A stretch of DNA of 64,000 bases from Rhizobium sp. WYCCWR10014. GTDB lineage: Bacteria > Pseudomonadota > Alphaproteobacteria > Rhizobiales > Rhizobiaceae. Where the stretch lies: assembly GCF_001657485.1 (NCBI RefSeq), contig NZ_LXFU01000037.1, forward strand, positions 744,001-808,000, in the 5' to 3' direction. The stretch's first letter is position 1, and each line of letters begins with the position of its first letter. Below are positions 1-8,635 of this stretch, piece by piece. The translations under genes and the position numbers were made by a program. Below the pieces are notes generated by a model. That model was not told where the DNA came from. It made no database searches and saw nothing but the letters and a program-made list of their open reading frames with translations.

Positions 1-309
1 GGAATCATGGGTCCAGCGTACGCGCAGCGTCATGCCAAGCCGATGGGCCTCGCGCTGCACACCGTTCTGCACCTGCATATAAAGCTCACTGTTGACGGCA
101 TCCAGATCGTGAAAGACAACCGCGACCTCGCCCGCACCACCCTGCCCGGCCGGCCTTGTATAGCCGAGGCGCTGCGCCGTCTCGCGGATCAGCGTGCGCG
201 TTTCCTCGCTAACGCCGCTCTTTCCGGCAAGCGACCGCGATACCGCATATTTCGACAGGCCGACCTCCCTTGCGATGGTCTGCAATGTAACCCGGCCTCT
301 ACTTCCCAC
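1..309 (-). CDS. LacI-family transcriptional regulator (N-terminal part, cut by window edge)
   Basis: The reverse strand reads from a GTG at 309 and stays open to the window edge (103 codons visible). It begins with a LacI-type helix-turn-helix: VTLQTIAREVGLSKYAVSRS, then SGVSEETRTLIRETAQRLGY, which matches the recognition and hinge helices of the family. The start of a periplasmic-binding-protein-like sensor domain follows (EVAVVFHDLDAVNSELYMQV). It diverges from the oligosaccharide transport locus that begins at 492, so it probably regulates that locus through the 182-base gap. A 6-bp inverted repeat with a 12-base spacer (319-342) lies in the gap, but it is not a typical contiguous LacI operator. 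The GTG start fits the usual distance to the HTH; no ATG is available. Confidence 0.85.
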   Translation of the reverse strand, partial: MGSRGRVTLQTIAREVGLSKYAVSRSLAGKSGVSEETRTLIRETAQRLGYTRPAGQGGAGEVAVVFHDLDAVNSELYMQVQNGVQREAHRLGMTLRVRWTHDS

Positions 310-491
310 GTGACACCTCAGCGTTCGATTGATGCGACGCTGGCTCTATCAACCGCGCCCGTCAGCCAAATTTTTACACTAACGAAAAACATAACGCTTT
401 ACCTAACAATATCCAAATGTAATCTTTTCCCCATCCAAGCCCGACAGCAAAAAATAATCATAAGGGCACGGATTTTTGGAGGAGATCCCCT
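310..491. promoter_or_regulatory. Divergent promoter region of the LacI-type regulator and the ABC transport locus
   Basis: This gap is noticeably more AT-rich than its neighbours, especially from 365 to 470. It must carry the promoters of both divergent genes. A good ribosome binding site (GGAGGAG, 479-485) precedes the ATG at 492. The inverted repeat CAGCGT (319-324) / ACGCTG (337-342) is a weak operator candidate. I could not fix -35/-10 boxes. Confidence 0.4.
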
Positions 492-2417
492 ATGATCAAG
501 CTGAAACGACGTGCGTTTCTGGCCGGGACGTCGGCCGCCCTGATACTGCCGGCCCTGCCGGTTTTCGCCGCTGACTTCAAGGAAGCGGATGTTCTGAAAA
601 CGAAGGTGTCGAGCGGCGCCCTGCCGGCCCTGAAGGACCGACTTCCTGAAAATCCGCTCGTCGTCAAACCGGTCGAAAGCGTCGGCAAATACGGCGGCGA
701 CTGGAACATGGCGCTGGTCGGCGGCGGGTCGCTGTCGATGCTGTTCCGCTATCAAGCCTACGAGCCGCTGCTGCGCTATACGCCCGACTGGTCCGGCGTA
801 ACGCTCAATGTCGCCGAGTCCTTTGAGGGCGACGCCGACTCCAAGGTCTATACGATCCGCCTGCGCAAGGGCATGAAATGGTCGGACGGCCATCCCTACA
901 CCACCGCCGACATCAAGTTCTGGTACGACACCGTCTTCACCGACAAGCGCGTCGCCTTTGTCGGCCAGGATCATTGGAAGTCCGGCGGCAAGCCGGCCAA
1001 GCTGGAGATCGTCGACGAGCAGACCTTCAAGGTCATCTTCGACAAGCCGAACGGCCTGTTCCCGCTGCAAGTCGCCTGGGCAAACAACGACCAGACGACG
1101 CGCACGCCGAAGCATTATCTCGAGCAGTTTCACATCGACTTTAATCCGAAGGCTGATGAACTCGCCAAGCAACGCGGCTTCGAAAGCTGGATCGCCTCCT
1201 TCCAGGCGGCCGCCGGTTTTCAGGATGACAATGCCTTCTTCCTGAACTCCTCGAAGAAGCCCTGCGTCCATGCCTGGATGTTCACGATAGCACCCGGCGA
1301 AAACACCGAACGCGCCGTTGCCGAGCGCAATCCCTACTACTGGAAGGTCGATACCGAGGGCAACCAGCTGCCCTATATGGACCGTATCGTCTACCAGATG
1401 GTCGCCGACCCGCAGGTTCTGCTGCTGAAGGCCATGCAGGGCGAAGTCGACCTGATGGACCAGTATATCGCCACGCCGAACAACAAGTCGGTTCTCTACG
1501 ATGCGCGTGAGCAGGGCGGCTATGATTTCTACACACTGACTTCGACTGAAGCCAATGTGATGAATTTCATCTTCAACCTGAACCACAATGATGAGACCAA
1601 GCGGAAGCTTTTCCGGAACAAGGATTTTCGTGCGGCGCTCTCGACGGCGCTCGACCGGCAGTCGCTGATCGATGCGGTGCTCGTTGGCCAGGGGGCGTCT
1701 GCTCAGCCGTCGATCAAGAAGGAGGACCCGCTCTACAACGAGCAGCTCGCCACGCAGTTCACGGCCTATGACGTCGACAAGGCGAATGCCATGCTCGATC
1801 AGATCGTGCCGAAGCGCGACGACCAGAACTTCCGCCTCGACGAAAAGGGCCGCCGCCTGACGATCATCTTCGAGATCGACCAGGCGCGCGCTGTCTTCCT
1901 CGATCTCTTCCAACTTGTCATTCCGATGTTCCAGGCGGTCGGCATCGATGCGCAGATGCGCTCGATGGACCGTTCGCTTTGGGAAACCCGCGTCCGCCAG
2001 GGCCGTGATTTCGATGCGACTGCGCACCAGTTCGGCGCAAATGGCGGCGTCGCCGCCATGCTCGACCCGCGCTATTACGTGCCGACCGATGCCAACGCCA
2101 TGTATGCCCCGGCCTGGCAACTCTGGTATCGCGACCGCGCCAATGCCAATGCCGAGGAACCGCCGGAAAGCACGAAGAACCAGCTCGCGCTCTACGACAA
2201 GCTGAAGGCGACCTCCGACGCATCAGGCCAGCGCGAGGTCATGAAGCAGATCCTGCAAGGTGCGGCCGACAATTTCTATGTCTTCGGCATCTCGCTGCCG
2301 CCTGACGGCTACGGCATCGTCAAGAACAACATGAAGAACATCACGAAGATCATGCCGAATTCTTTCGGCTGGCCGACGCCCGCTCCGACGATGCCGGAGC
2401 AATTCTACAAGGTCTGA
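492..2417 (+). CDS. ABC transporter substrate-binding protein, peptide/oligosaccharide family (SBP_bac_5)
   Basis: This is a periplasmic solute receptor of 641 residues, in the usual 500-650 range of the DppA/OppA-type family (SBP_bac_5). The N-terminus has a twin-arginine-like signal (RRAFLAGTSA followed by a hydrophobic stretch and a VFA site), so export may be by Tat. Family features include YTIRLRKGMKWSDGHPYTTAD near residue 130 and a long region on mid-binding of ligand. It is the first gene of a plus-strand locus with matching permeases and ATPase. In rhizobia many members of this family bind oligosaccharides (for example AgpA for alpha-galactosides). The adjoining glycosidase-like and GH42 genes make an oligosaccharide ligand more likely than a peptide. 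The exact ligand cannot be read from sequence. Confidence 0.9.
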   Translation: MIKLKRRAFLAGTSAALILPALPVFAADFKEADVLKTKVSSGALPALKDRLPENPLVVKPVESVGKYGGDWNMALVGGGSLSMLFRYQAYEPLLRYTPDWSGVTLNVAESFEGDADSKVYTIRLRKGMKWSDGHPYTTADIKFWYDTVFTDKRVAFVGQDHWKSGGKPAKLEIVDEQTFKVIFDKPNGLFPLQVAWANNDQTTRTPKHYLEQFHIDFNPKADELAKQRGFESWIASFQAAAGFQDDNAFFLNSSKKPCVHAWMFTIAPGENTERAVAERNPYYWKVDTEGNQLPYMDRIVYQMVADPQVLLLKAMQGEVDLMDQYIATPNNKSVLYDAREQGGYDFYTLTSTEANVMNFIFNLNHNDETKRKLFRNKDFRAALSTALDRQSLIDAVLVGQGASAQPSIKKEDPLYNEQLATQFTAYDVDKANAMLDQIVPKRDDQNFRLDEKGRRLTIIFEIDQARAVFLDLFQLVIPMFQAVGIDAQMRSMDRSLWETRVRQGRDFDATAHQFGANGGVAAMLDPRYYVPTDANAMYAPAWQLWYRDRANANAEEPPESTKNQLALYDKLKATSDASGQREVMKQILQGAADNFYVFGISLPPDGYGIVKNNMKNITKIMPNSFGWPTPAPTMPEQFYKV

Positions 2418-2447
2418 AGACCTTTTATCCCAGGAGCCCAGTCAAGC

Positions 2448-2470
2448 GCCGGCCCCGCCGGTCGGCGCCC
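2448..2470 (+). repeat. Intercistronic GC-rich hairpin after the binding-protein gene
   Basis: GCGCCG and CGGCGC flank an 11-base loop that can pair further. There is no T-tract. Hairpins in this position often stabilise the mRNA of the binding protein or attenuate downstream genes; that role is inferred. Confidence 0.35.
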
Positions 2471-2495
2471 AGATGCTTTCTTTGCCAATGATTGG

Positions 2496-4613
2496 ATGAA
2501 GACGATGCTCGATGCCAGGAAACAAAATACCCACGCGCTGAGAACGCCGGACTGGTTCAAGACCGCGACACGCTGGACCCAGCTGACCTTCGTGGAAGAC
2601 GACCCGGAGAAATACGACCCGGCCTTCTGGATCGATGTCTTCAAACGCACGAAATCGAACGCGGTCTGCCTCAGCGCCGGCGGCTATATCGCTTATTATC
2701 CGAGCGACGTGCCCTACCACTATGTGAGCAAGTATCTCGGCGACAAGGATATCTTCGGCGCGCTCGTCGACGCCGCCCGCAAGCTCGACATGCATGTCAT
2801 GGCCCGCGTCGACCCGCATGCGATCCATGACGATGCCGCCAAAGCCCATCCCGAATGGGTGATGATCAATGCCGACGGCACGCCGCGCCGTCACTGGGCC
2901 TATCCCGACGTCTGGGTGACCAATGCCTATGGCGACTACAACACCGTCTTCATGCCGGAGGTGGTCAAGGAGATCGTCCGCAAATACGATATCGACGCGG
3001 TCTTCGCCAATCGCTGGCAGGGCCACGGCGTCGATTACAGCGAAGACAGCGCTCGTCGCTTCAAGGACATCTCCGGCCACGCACTGCCGGCGAAGCCCGA
3101 TGCCGAAGATCCCGCCTGGCAGGCCTGGGTGCAGTGGCGCCGCCGCGTGCTCACCGACATGATCGCCCAATGGGACGATGCCGTCAAAGCGATCCGCCCG
3201 CATGCGAGCTTCATTCCGAACATGGGCGGCGCTTCGCTGATGGAATTCGATCTCTCGGTCATCGCCAGACATTGCCCCTTCCTCGTCGTCGACCATCAGG
3301 GCCGCAAGGGCCTCGAGCTCGGCTGGTCGGCTGGGCGCAACGGCAAGCGCATCCGCGCCACCTTCCCCGACCGCCCGGTCGTGCTGATCACCTCGATCGG
3401 CCCGGAGGAGGAATATCGCTGGAAGGATGCCGTCACTTCGGGCGAGGAGATGCAGCTCTGGATCAACGACGGCACCGCTCACGGCCTCTACGCCTGGTTC
3501 ACCAAATTCAACGGCGTCGTGCCCGACAAACGCTGGGTCGAGCCGGTCGCCGACGCATTCGGTCTCCAGGCAGCCGTCGAGCCGGTGCTGGAAAGCATGA
3601 AGCCCACCGCCGAAATCGCCGTCATCGATCCCTCGACGACGCTGCGCCACTGGGCGCCGGAAGAGCGGCATTCCGCCGAAAAGCATGACCTCGGCCTCTA
3701 CCATGCCCTCGTCGAGGCCCGCCTGCCCTTCGAGCTGCTTTCGGACCAGGTGCTGACCGAAGAAAGCCTCGATCGGTTCAAGCTCATCATTCTCGCCAAC
3801 GCTTCCTGCCTTTCTGATGCGCAGAACGCGGCGATCCGCGCCTATGTCGATCGTGGCGGCAGCGTCATTGCCTCTTACGAGACGTCGCTGCGCGATGAAT
3901 TCGGCAAGAAGCGTTCCGAATTCGGTCTGGCCGATGTGCTCGGAGCCAAGTACGTTTCCGGCCCGCGCGGCATCGTCAAGAACACCTATGTCGCCCTTTC
4001 CGGCGATCACCCGATCAATCGGGGTTTTGACGGCGCCGAACGCATCATGGGCGGCACCCGCCTGATCCACGCCGAACCGTCGGCCGATGCGAAGACGCCC
4101 TTCCTCTACATCCCCGATTTTCCCGATCTGCCGATGGAAGAGGTCTATCCGCGCGAAGACCCGACAGGTGCTGCCGTCATCGCCCGCGAGACTGGCAAGG
4201 GGGGCCGCAGCGTCTATATCCCCTGGAATATCGGCGAGATCTTCTGGGAGGTTTTTGCGGTCGACCACGCTCGTCTCATCGCCAACGCCGTCCATTGGGC
4301 GCTCGGCAAGACACCGCGCGTCACCGTCAAGGGCAAGGGCGTCGTCGATCTGGCGCTGCGCGAAAACGGTGACGGCCTGGCCCTCAGCCTCTTCAATCTC
4401 ACCAACCCGATGATGATGAAGGGCCCGATCCGCGACAATTACCCTCTGGCAGCGCAGACCGTTTCGGTGGAGATTCCGGAGGGCCGATCGGTGGCGAAGG
4501 CCTGGCTCGTCGTTGCCGACCGCGCCGCAAGCTTCAGCTTCGGGAATGGCCTCGCGCAGGTGGAGGTGCCTGGTATCGATCGGCTGGAGGTCCTGCATCT
4601 CACCTGGAAATGA
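2496..4613 (+). CDS. Putative glycoside hydrolase-like protein with beta-galactosidase trimerisation-type domain
   Basis: The product is 705 residues long with no evident signal peptide, so it is probably cytoplasmic. The first 330 residues look like a TIM-barrel glycosidase-like domain of the GHL type (VCLSAGGYIAYYPSDVPYHY, then ARKLDMHVMARVDPHAI, FANRWQGHG). Residues around 370-500 resemble the class I glutamine-amidotransferase-like fold of the beta-galactosidase trimerisation domain (ALVEARLPFELLSDQVL, FKLIILANASCLSD, YVDRGGSVIA). A beta-sandwich-like C-terminus follows. The general architecture recalls GH42, but I cannot assign a catalytic glutamate pair or a GH family with certainty. 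It sits between the binding protein and permeases of an oligosaccharide importer, so it probably acts on the imported sugar. ATG at 2496 was chosen; ATG at 2505 is an alternative. Confidence 0.75.
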   Translation: MKTMLDARKQNTHALRTPDWFKTATRWTQLTFVEDDPEKYDPAFWIDVFKRTKSNAVCLSAGGYIAYYPSDVPYHYVSKYLGDKDIFGALVDAARKLDMHVMARVDPHAIHDDAAKAHPEWVMINADGTPRRHWAYPDVWVTNAYGDYNTVFMPEVVKEIVRKYDIDAVFANRWQGHGVDYSEDSARRFKDISGHALPAKPDAEDPAWQAWVQWRRRVLTDMIAQWDDAVKAIRPHASFIPNMGGASLMEFDLSVIARHCPFLVVDHQGRKGLELGWSAGRNGKRIRATFPDRPVVLITSIGPEEEYRWKDAVTSGEEMQLWINDGTAHGLYAWFTKFNGVVPDKRWVEPVADAFGLQAAVEPVLESMKPTAEIAVIDPSTTLRHWAPEERHSAEKHDLGLYHALVEARLPFELLSDQVLTEESLDRFKLIILANASCLSDAQNAAIRAYVDRGGSVIASYETSLRDEFGKKRSEFGLADVLGAKYVSGPRGIVKNTYVALSGDHPINRGFDGAERIMGGTRLIHAEPSADAKTPFLYIPDFPDLPMEEVYPREDPTGAAVIARETGKGGRSVYIPWNIGEIFWEVFAVDHARLIANAVHWALGKTPRVTVKGKGVVDLALRENGDGLALSLFNLTNPMMMKGPIRDNYPLAAQTVSVEIPEGRSVAKAWLVVADRAASFSFGNGLAQVEVPGIDRLEVLHLTWK

Positions 4614-4637
4614 GATGACACGCGACGGAGGAGCGCT

Positions 4638-4656
4638 TTCGGCCTCAAGGGCCGAA
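4638..4656 (+). repeat. Intercistronic hairpin
   Basis: TTCGGCC (4638-4644) and GGCCGAA (4650-4656) form a perfect 7-bp stem with a 5-base loop, between the glycosidase-like gene and the first permease. No T-run follows, so it is more likely an mRNA-stability or attenuation element than a full terminator. Confidence 0.4.
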
Positions 4657-4717
4657 GGCGGGTGAAGATCCGGGGGAAGCGTGTCACCGCGTTCCCGACG
4701 GGAGGAGAAACGTTTCA

Positions 4718-5704
4718 ATGCTTGGCTATATCTTCAAGCGCGTGCTCTACATGATCCCGACCTTGTTTGGCATGTCGCTGATCTCGTTCCTGATCATCCA
4801 GTTGCCGCCGGGTGACTATCTGACGTCGATGATCGCCACCATGAGCGACAGCGGCCAGACCGTCGATCCCGCGCAGATCGAGCGGCTGAAGGAAATCTAC
4901 GGCTTCGACGATCCCTTCTATATCCAATATCTGAAATGGATCTGGGGCATCGTCAGCCGCGGCGACTTCGGCTACTCCTTCGAGTGGGGCCAGCCCGTTT
5001 CCGGGCTGATCTGGGCCCGTATGGGCTCGACGCTGGTGATCTCGCTCTTGAGCCTGCTTTTTGTCTGGATCGTGGCTTTGCCGATCGGCATCTACTCGGC
5101 CGTGCGCCGCCACTCTGTCGGCGATCATGTCTTCACCTTCCTCGGCTTCATCGGCCTCGCGGTGCCGAACTTCATCCTGGCGCTGACGCTGATGTATGTC
5201 GCCTATAAGTATCTCGGCCAGAGCGTCGGCGGACTGATCTCGCCGGAATATGCCGAGGCGCCCTGGAGCCTCGCCAAGGTTGGCGATTTCCTCGCCCATC
5301 TCTGGATCCCGATCATCATCATTGGCGCATCCGGAACGGCAGCGATGATCCGTATCCTGCGCGCCAACCTGACCGACGAACTGCACAAGCCCTATGTCGT
5401 CACCGCCCGCGCCAAGGGACTGCCGGAATACAAGGTCATCCTCAAATATCCGGTCAGAATCGCGCTCAATCCCTTCGTCTCGGCGATCGGCTGGGTGTTG
5501 CCGCATCTCGTCTCCGGCGTCACCATCACCGCCATCGTGCTGAACCTGCCGACCGCCGGCCCGCTGCTTTTCCGCGCGCTGATCTCGCAGGACATGTATC
5601 TCGCCGGCAGCTTCATCCTGCTTTTGAGCGCGCTCACCCTTGTCGGCATGCTGCTGTCGGATCTGCTGCTGGCGCTGCTCGATCCGCGCATCCGGTTCAA
5701 TTGA
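4718..5704 (+). CDS. ABC transporter permease, DppB/OppB family
   Basis: This is an inner-membrane subunit of 328 residues, typical for the family. It starts MLGYIFKRVLYMIPTLFGMS, the usual DppB-like first helix, and has an extended periplasmic segment (SMIATMSDSG through the YGFDDPFYIQYLKWIWGI motif). The C-terminal half carries the EAA-type coupling loop (YVVTARAKGLPEYKVILKYPVRIALNP). About six membrane segments are visible. A GGAGGAG ribosome binding site precedes the ATG. It pairs with the DppC-type permease that starts ten bases after its stop. Confidence 0.92.
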   Translation: MLGYIFKRVLYMIPTLFGMSLISFLIIQLPPGDYLTSMIATMSDSGQTVDPAQIERLKEIYGFDDPFYIQYLKWIWGIVSRGDFGYSFEWGQPVSGLIWARMGSTLVISLLSLLFVWIVALPIGIYSAVRRHSVGDHVFTFLGFIGLAVPNFILALTLMYVAYKYLGQSVGGLISPEYAEAPWSLAKVGDFLAHLWIPIIIIGASGTAAMIRILRANLTDELHKPYVVTARAKGLPEYKVILKYPVRIALNPFVSAIGWVLPHLVSGVTITAIVLNLPTAGPLLFRALISQDMYLAGSFILLLSALTLVGMLLSDLLLALLDPRIRFN

Positions 5705-5714
5705 GGGGAATGCG

Positions 5715-6905
5715 ATGAGCACGCACGAAACCTTCGGAGCCCATGCTGGTCCGCTTCACACTGTTGCCGACGGCCCCTCGATCAGCCCGCTGAAACAGGG
5801 CAAGACCGTCTCGACCGCCGCGATCGGCCCCTGGCGGCTGGTCGCCGGCAAATTGATCCGCCAGAAGGTGGCGATGGTGGCCGGCGCCATCATCCTGTTC
5901 CTCTATCTGGTCGGCCTCTTCGCCGAATTCCTGGCGCCGGCTTTGCCGATGACCTCGCGGCCACAATATACCTATGCCCCGCCGCAGGGCTTCAGCTTCT
6001 TTGTCGAAAAGCCGGACGGCAGTTCGGAGTTCAATTTCCATGTGAAGGGTTACAAGGTCGAGATCGACAAGGTGGCGCTGCGCCGCACCTTCGTCGTCGA
6101 CGACACCAAGGTCGTCCCGATCGGCTTCTTCGTCAAAGGCGCGGCCTACAATCTCTGGGGCCTGATCCCGATGAACCGGCACCTGATCGGCCCTCTGAAC
6201 CAGAACGACCCGATGTATCTGCTTGGCGCCGACAGGCTTGGCCGCGACGTCTTCTCGCGCCTCGTCTATGGCACCCGCGTATCCATGTCGATCGGCCTCG
6301 TCGGCGTCGCCATGTCGCTGATCCTGGGCGTCGTGCTCGGCTCGATCTCCGGCTTCTACGGCGGCTGGGTGGATACGCTGATCCAGCGTGTCATCGAGGT
6401 CGTCAGCGCCATGCCGACCATCCCGCTGTGGCTCGGCCTGGCGGCGGCGATCCCGCTGACATGGTCGCCGGTCAATGTCTATTTCGTCATAACGATCATC
6501 GTCTCGCTGCTTGGCTGGACCAGCCTGGCGCGGGAGGTGCGCGGCCGGTTCCTGGCGCTGCGCAGTGAGGATTTCGTCGTTGCCGCCCGGCTCGATGGAT
6601 CAAGCGAGGCGCGGCTGATCTTCCGCCATATCCTGCCGTCGCTGACGAGCCACATCCTTGCCGTCGTGACACTGGCCGTGCCGACGATGATCGTCGCCGA
6701 GACTTCGCTGTCCTTCCTCGGCATCGGTCTCAAGCCGCCGGTCGTCAGTTGGGGCGTGCTGCTGCAGGACGCCCAGAACATCCGCACCGTCGCCACCGCG
6801 CCGTGGCTCCTGATCTGGCCATCACTCGCGGTCGTCGTCGCCGTCCTGTCCTTCAATTTCTTCGGCGACGGCCTGCGCGATGCCGCCGACCCCTATGACA
6901 ATTGA
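5715..6905 (+). CDS. ABC transporter permease, DppC/OppC family
   Basis: The product is a 396-residue inner-membrane subunit, longer than the common 280-300 because of a periplasmic insertion after the first helix (about residues 75-165, including NFHVKGYKVEIDKVALRRTF). After that the family pattern resumes: MYLLGADRLGRDVFSRLVYGTRVSMSIG, an EAA-type loop (DFVVAARLDGSSEARLIFRH) and the ending DGLRDAADPYDN, all characteristic of DppC. The ATG at 5715 follows GAGGGGAATGCG. An upstream in-frame extension to 5640 overlaps the DppB gene and is not needed. Confidence 0.9.
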   Translation: MSTHETFGAHAGPLHTVADGPSISPLKQGKTVSTAAIGPWRLVAGKLIRQKVAMVAGAIILFLYLVGLFAEFLAPALPMTSRPQYTYAPPQGFSFFVEKPDGSSEFNFHVKGYKVEIDKVALRRTFVVDDTKVVPIGFFVKGAAYNLWGLIPMNRHLIGPLNQNDPMYLLGADRLGRDVFSRLVYGTRVSMSIGLVGVAMSLILGVVLGSISGFYGGWVDTLIQRVIEVVSAMPTIPLWLGLAAAIPLTWSPVNVYFVITIIVSLLGWTSLAREVRGRFLALRSEDFVVAARLDGSSEARLIFRHILPSLTSHILAVVTLAVPTMIVAETSLSFLGIGLKPPVVSWGVLLQDAQNIRTVATAPWLLIWPSLAVVVAVLSFNFFGDGLRDAADPYDN

Positions 6906-6915
6906 GGAGGAAACC

Positions 6916-8625
6916 ATGACCGATCTTTCAGACGACGTCGTTCTCTCCGTCGAAAACCTCTCGATCGATTTCAGGCTGCGCACCCATATCCTGCACGCCG
7001 TCGAAAATGTCAGCTTCGAGCTGAAACGCGGTGAGACGCTCTGCCTCGTCGGCGAAAGCGGATCCGGTAAAAGCGTCACCGCCCGTTCGCTGCTGCAGAT
7101 CGTCGACAGCCCCGGCAGCATTGTTTCCGGCCGCATCCTGCTCAACAATGGCGACGGGGTCACCGATATCGCCGCCTTGAAGCCGTCGGATCGGGCAATG
7201 CGCGCCATCCGCGGCCGCCGCATCGGCCTGATCTTCCAGGAGCCGATGAGCTCGCTGTCGCCGGTCCACACCATCGGCTCGCAGATCATCGAGGCGGTGC
7301 GCCTGCATAGCAATCTCGATCATCGCGCCGCCCGCGAAAGGACCGTCGAACTGCTGCGCCAGGTCGAAATTCCGAACCCGGACAAGATGGTCGATCGCTA
7401 TACCTTCGAATTCTCCGGCGGCATGCGCCAGCGCGCCATGATCGCCATGGCGCTTGCCGGCAATCCGGATATTCTCATCGCCGACGAGCCGACGACGGCG
7501 CTCGACGTCACCACCCAGGCCGAGATCCTCGACTTGATCAAACGCCTGCAGGTCGAGCGCGGCATGGCCATGCTGCTCATCACCCATGACATGGGGATCG
7601 TCGCCGAAGTGGCAGACGACGTCGCCGTCATGCGCTTCGGCCGTATCGTCGAGCGCGGACCGGTGGATGCGATCTACCATGCCGCCGAACACCCCTATAC
7701 CCGCCAACTGCTCGCCTCGACAGTCAAGCTCACGCATCATGTCGAAGGCCGGCTGCCCGCCGTGGCGCTGTCGCCGGAGGCACCGCAGCCGATCCTGTCC
7801 GTCCGCAACCTCGGCAAGATCTACGGCTGGCACGGCAAATCAAACACGCTGCGCGCCGTCGATGACGCCAGCTTCGATCTCTATCCCGGCGAAAACCTCG
7901 GCATCGTCGGCGAAAGCGGCTCCGGCAAGACCACACTCGGCCGCTTGATCCTGCGCACCGTCGAGCCGACAGCGGGCAGCATCACCTATCGCGGCAGGGA
8001 TGGCGGCGAGATCGATGTCACCAAACTCACCAAGCGCGAGCTCCGCACCTTCCACCGCGAAGTCCGCCTGGTCTTCCAGGATCCGTTCGCCTCGCTCAAT
8101 CCGCGCATGACCGTCAAGGAGGTGATCGGTGATCCGCTTGTTGTCAACGGGCTGGCCAAGGGCAAGGCGCTGGAGGACCGCGTCGCCGAACTGATGCGCC
8201 TCGTCGGCCTCGATCCGATGGGCATGGAGCGTTATCCGCATGCCTTCTCCGGCGGCCAGCGCCAGCGCATCGGCATCGCCCGCGCCCTTGCGCTCGACCC
8301 GCGCATCATCATCGCCGACGAGGCGACATCGGCGCTCGATGTCTCGATCCGCAGCCAGATACTCGACCTGCTGCTCGATATCCGTCAGCGGCTGAACTTG
8401 AGCTTCATCTTCATCTCGCACGACATTTCAGTCGTGCGTTATTTCTGCGATCGTGTCGCCGTCATGCATCGCGGCAAAATTGTCGAACTCGGCGAAGCCG
8501 AACAGATCTGCACCGCTCCCAAGGAGGCCTATACCAAGAGCCTCATCTCCGCCGTTCCCAATCCCGACCCCCGCGACAAGCGTATGCTGCACCGGCATCG
8601 TTTCGTTGCGCCCGCCAATATCTAA
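6916..8625 (+). CDS. Fused dual ABC ATPase (DppD-DppF type) of the peptide/oligosaccharide importer
   Basis: The 569-residue protein holds two complete ATPase domains. Domain 1 (about 1-265) has Walker A GESGSGKS, signature FSGGMRQRAMIA and Walker B ILIADEPTTALD. Domain 2 (about 290-569) has Walker A GESGSGKT, signature FSGGQRQRIGIA and Walker B IIIADEATSALD. Separate DppD and DppF proteins are the usual form; fusions of this kind are common in rhizobial importers. Each half ends with the oligopeptide-transporter C-terminal segment (HPYTRQLLAS; AYTKSLISAV). The chosen ATG follows GAGGAGGAAACC. It energises the two preceding permeases. Confidence 0.93.
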   Translation: MTDLSDDVVLSVENLSIDFRLRTHILHAVENVSFELKRGETLCLVGESGSGKSVTARSLLQIVDSPGSIVSGRILLNNGDGVTDIAALKPSDRAMRAIRGRRIGLIFQEPMSSLSPVHTIGSQIIEAVRLHSNLDHRAARERTVELLRQVEIPNPDKMVDRYTFEFSGGMRQRAMIAMALAGNPDILIADEPTTALDVTTQAEILDLIKRLQVERGMAMLLITHDMGIVAEVADDVAVMRFGRIVERGPVDAIYHAAEHPYTRQLLASTVKLTHHVEGRLPAVALSPEAPQPILSVRNLGKIYGWHGKSNTLRAVDDASFDLYPGENLGIVGESGSGKTTLGRLILRTVEPTAGSITYRGRDGGEIDVTKLTKRELRTFHREVRLVFQDPFASLNPRMTVKEVIGDPLVVNGLAKGKALEDRVAELMRLVGLDPMGMERYPHAFSGGQRQRIGIARALALDPRIIIADEATSALDVSIRSQILDLLLDIRQRLNLSFIFISHDISVVRYFCDRVAVMHRGKIVELGEAEQICTAPKEAYTKSLISAVPNPDPRDKRMLHRHRFVAPANI

Positions 8626-8635
8626 GGACGATCCC

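Noticed and set aside
319..342. Inverted repeat CAGCGT/ACGCTG as LacI operator
   Set aside because: LacI-family operators are nearly contiguous palindromes with a central CG. A 12-base spacer does not fit.
399..2120. Long minus-strand frame opposite the first binding-protein gene
   Set aside because: Antisense frames stay open in GC-rich codon-biased DNA. The plus-strand product is a clear family member with a signal peptide, and the minus-strand product has no family character.
2442..4718. 758-codon minus-strand frame opposite the glycosidase-like gene
   Set aside because: It is the shadow of a biased coding strand. Its composition is rich in Arg, Asp, Gly and Val without domain motifs.
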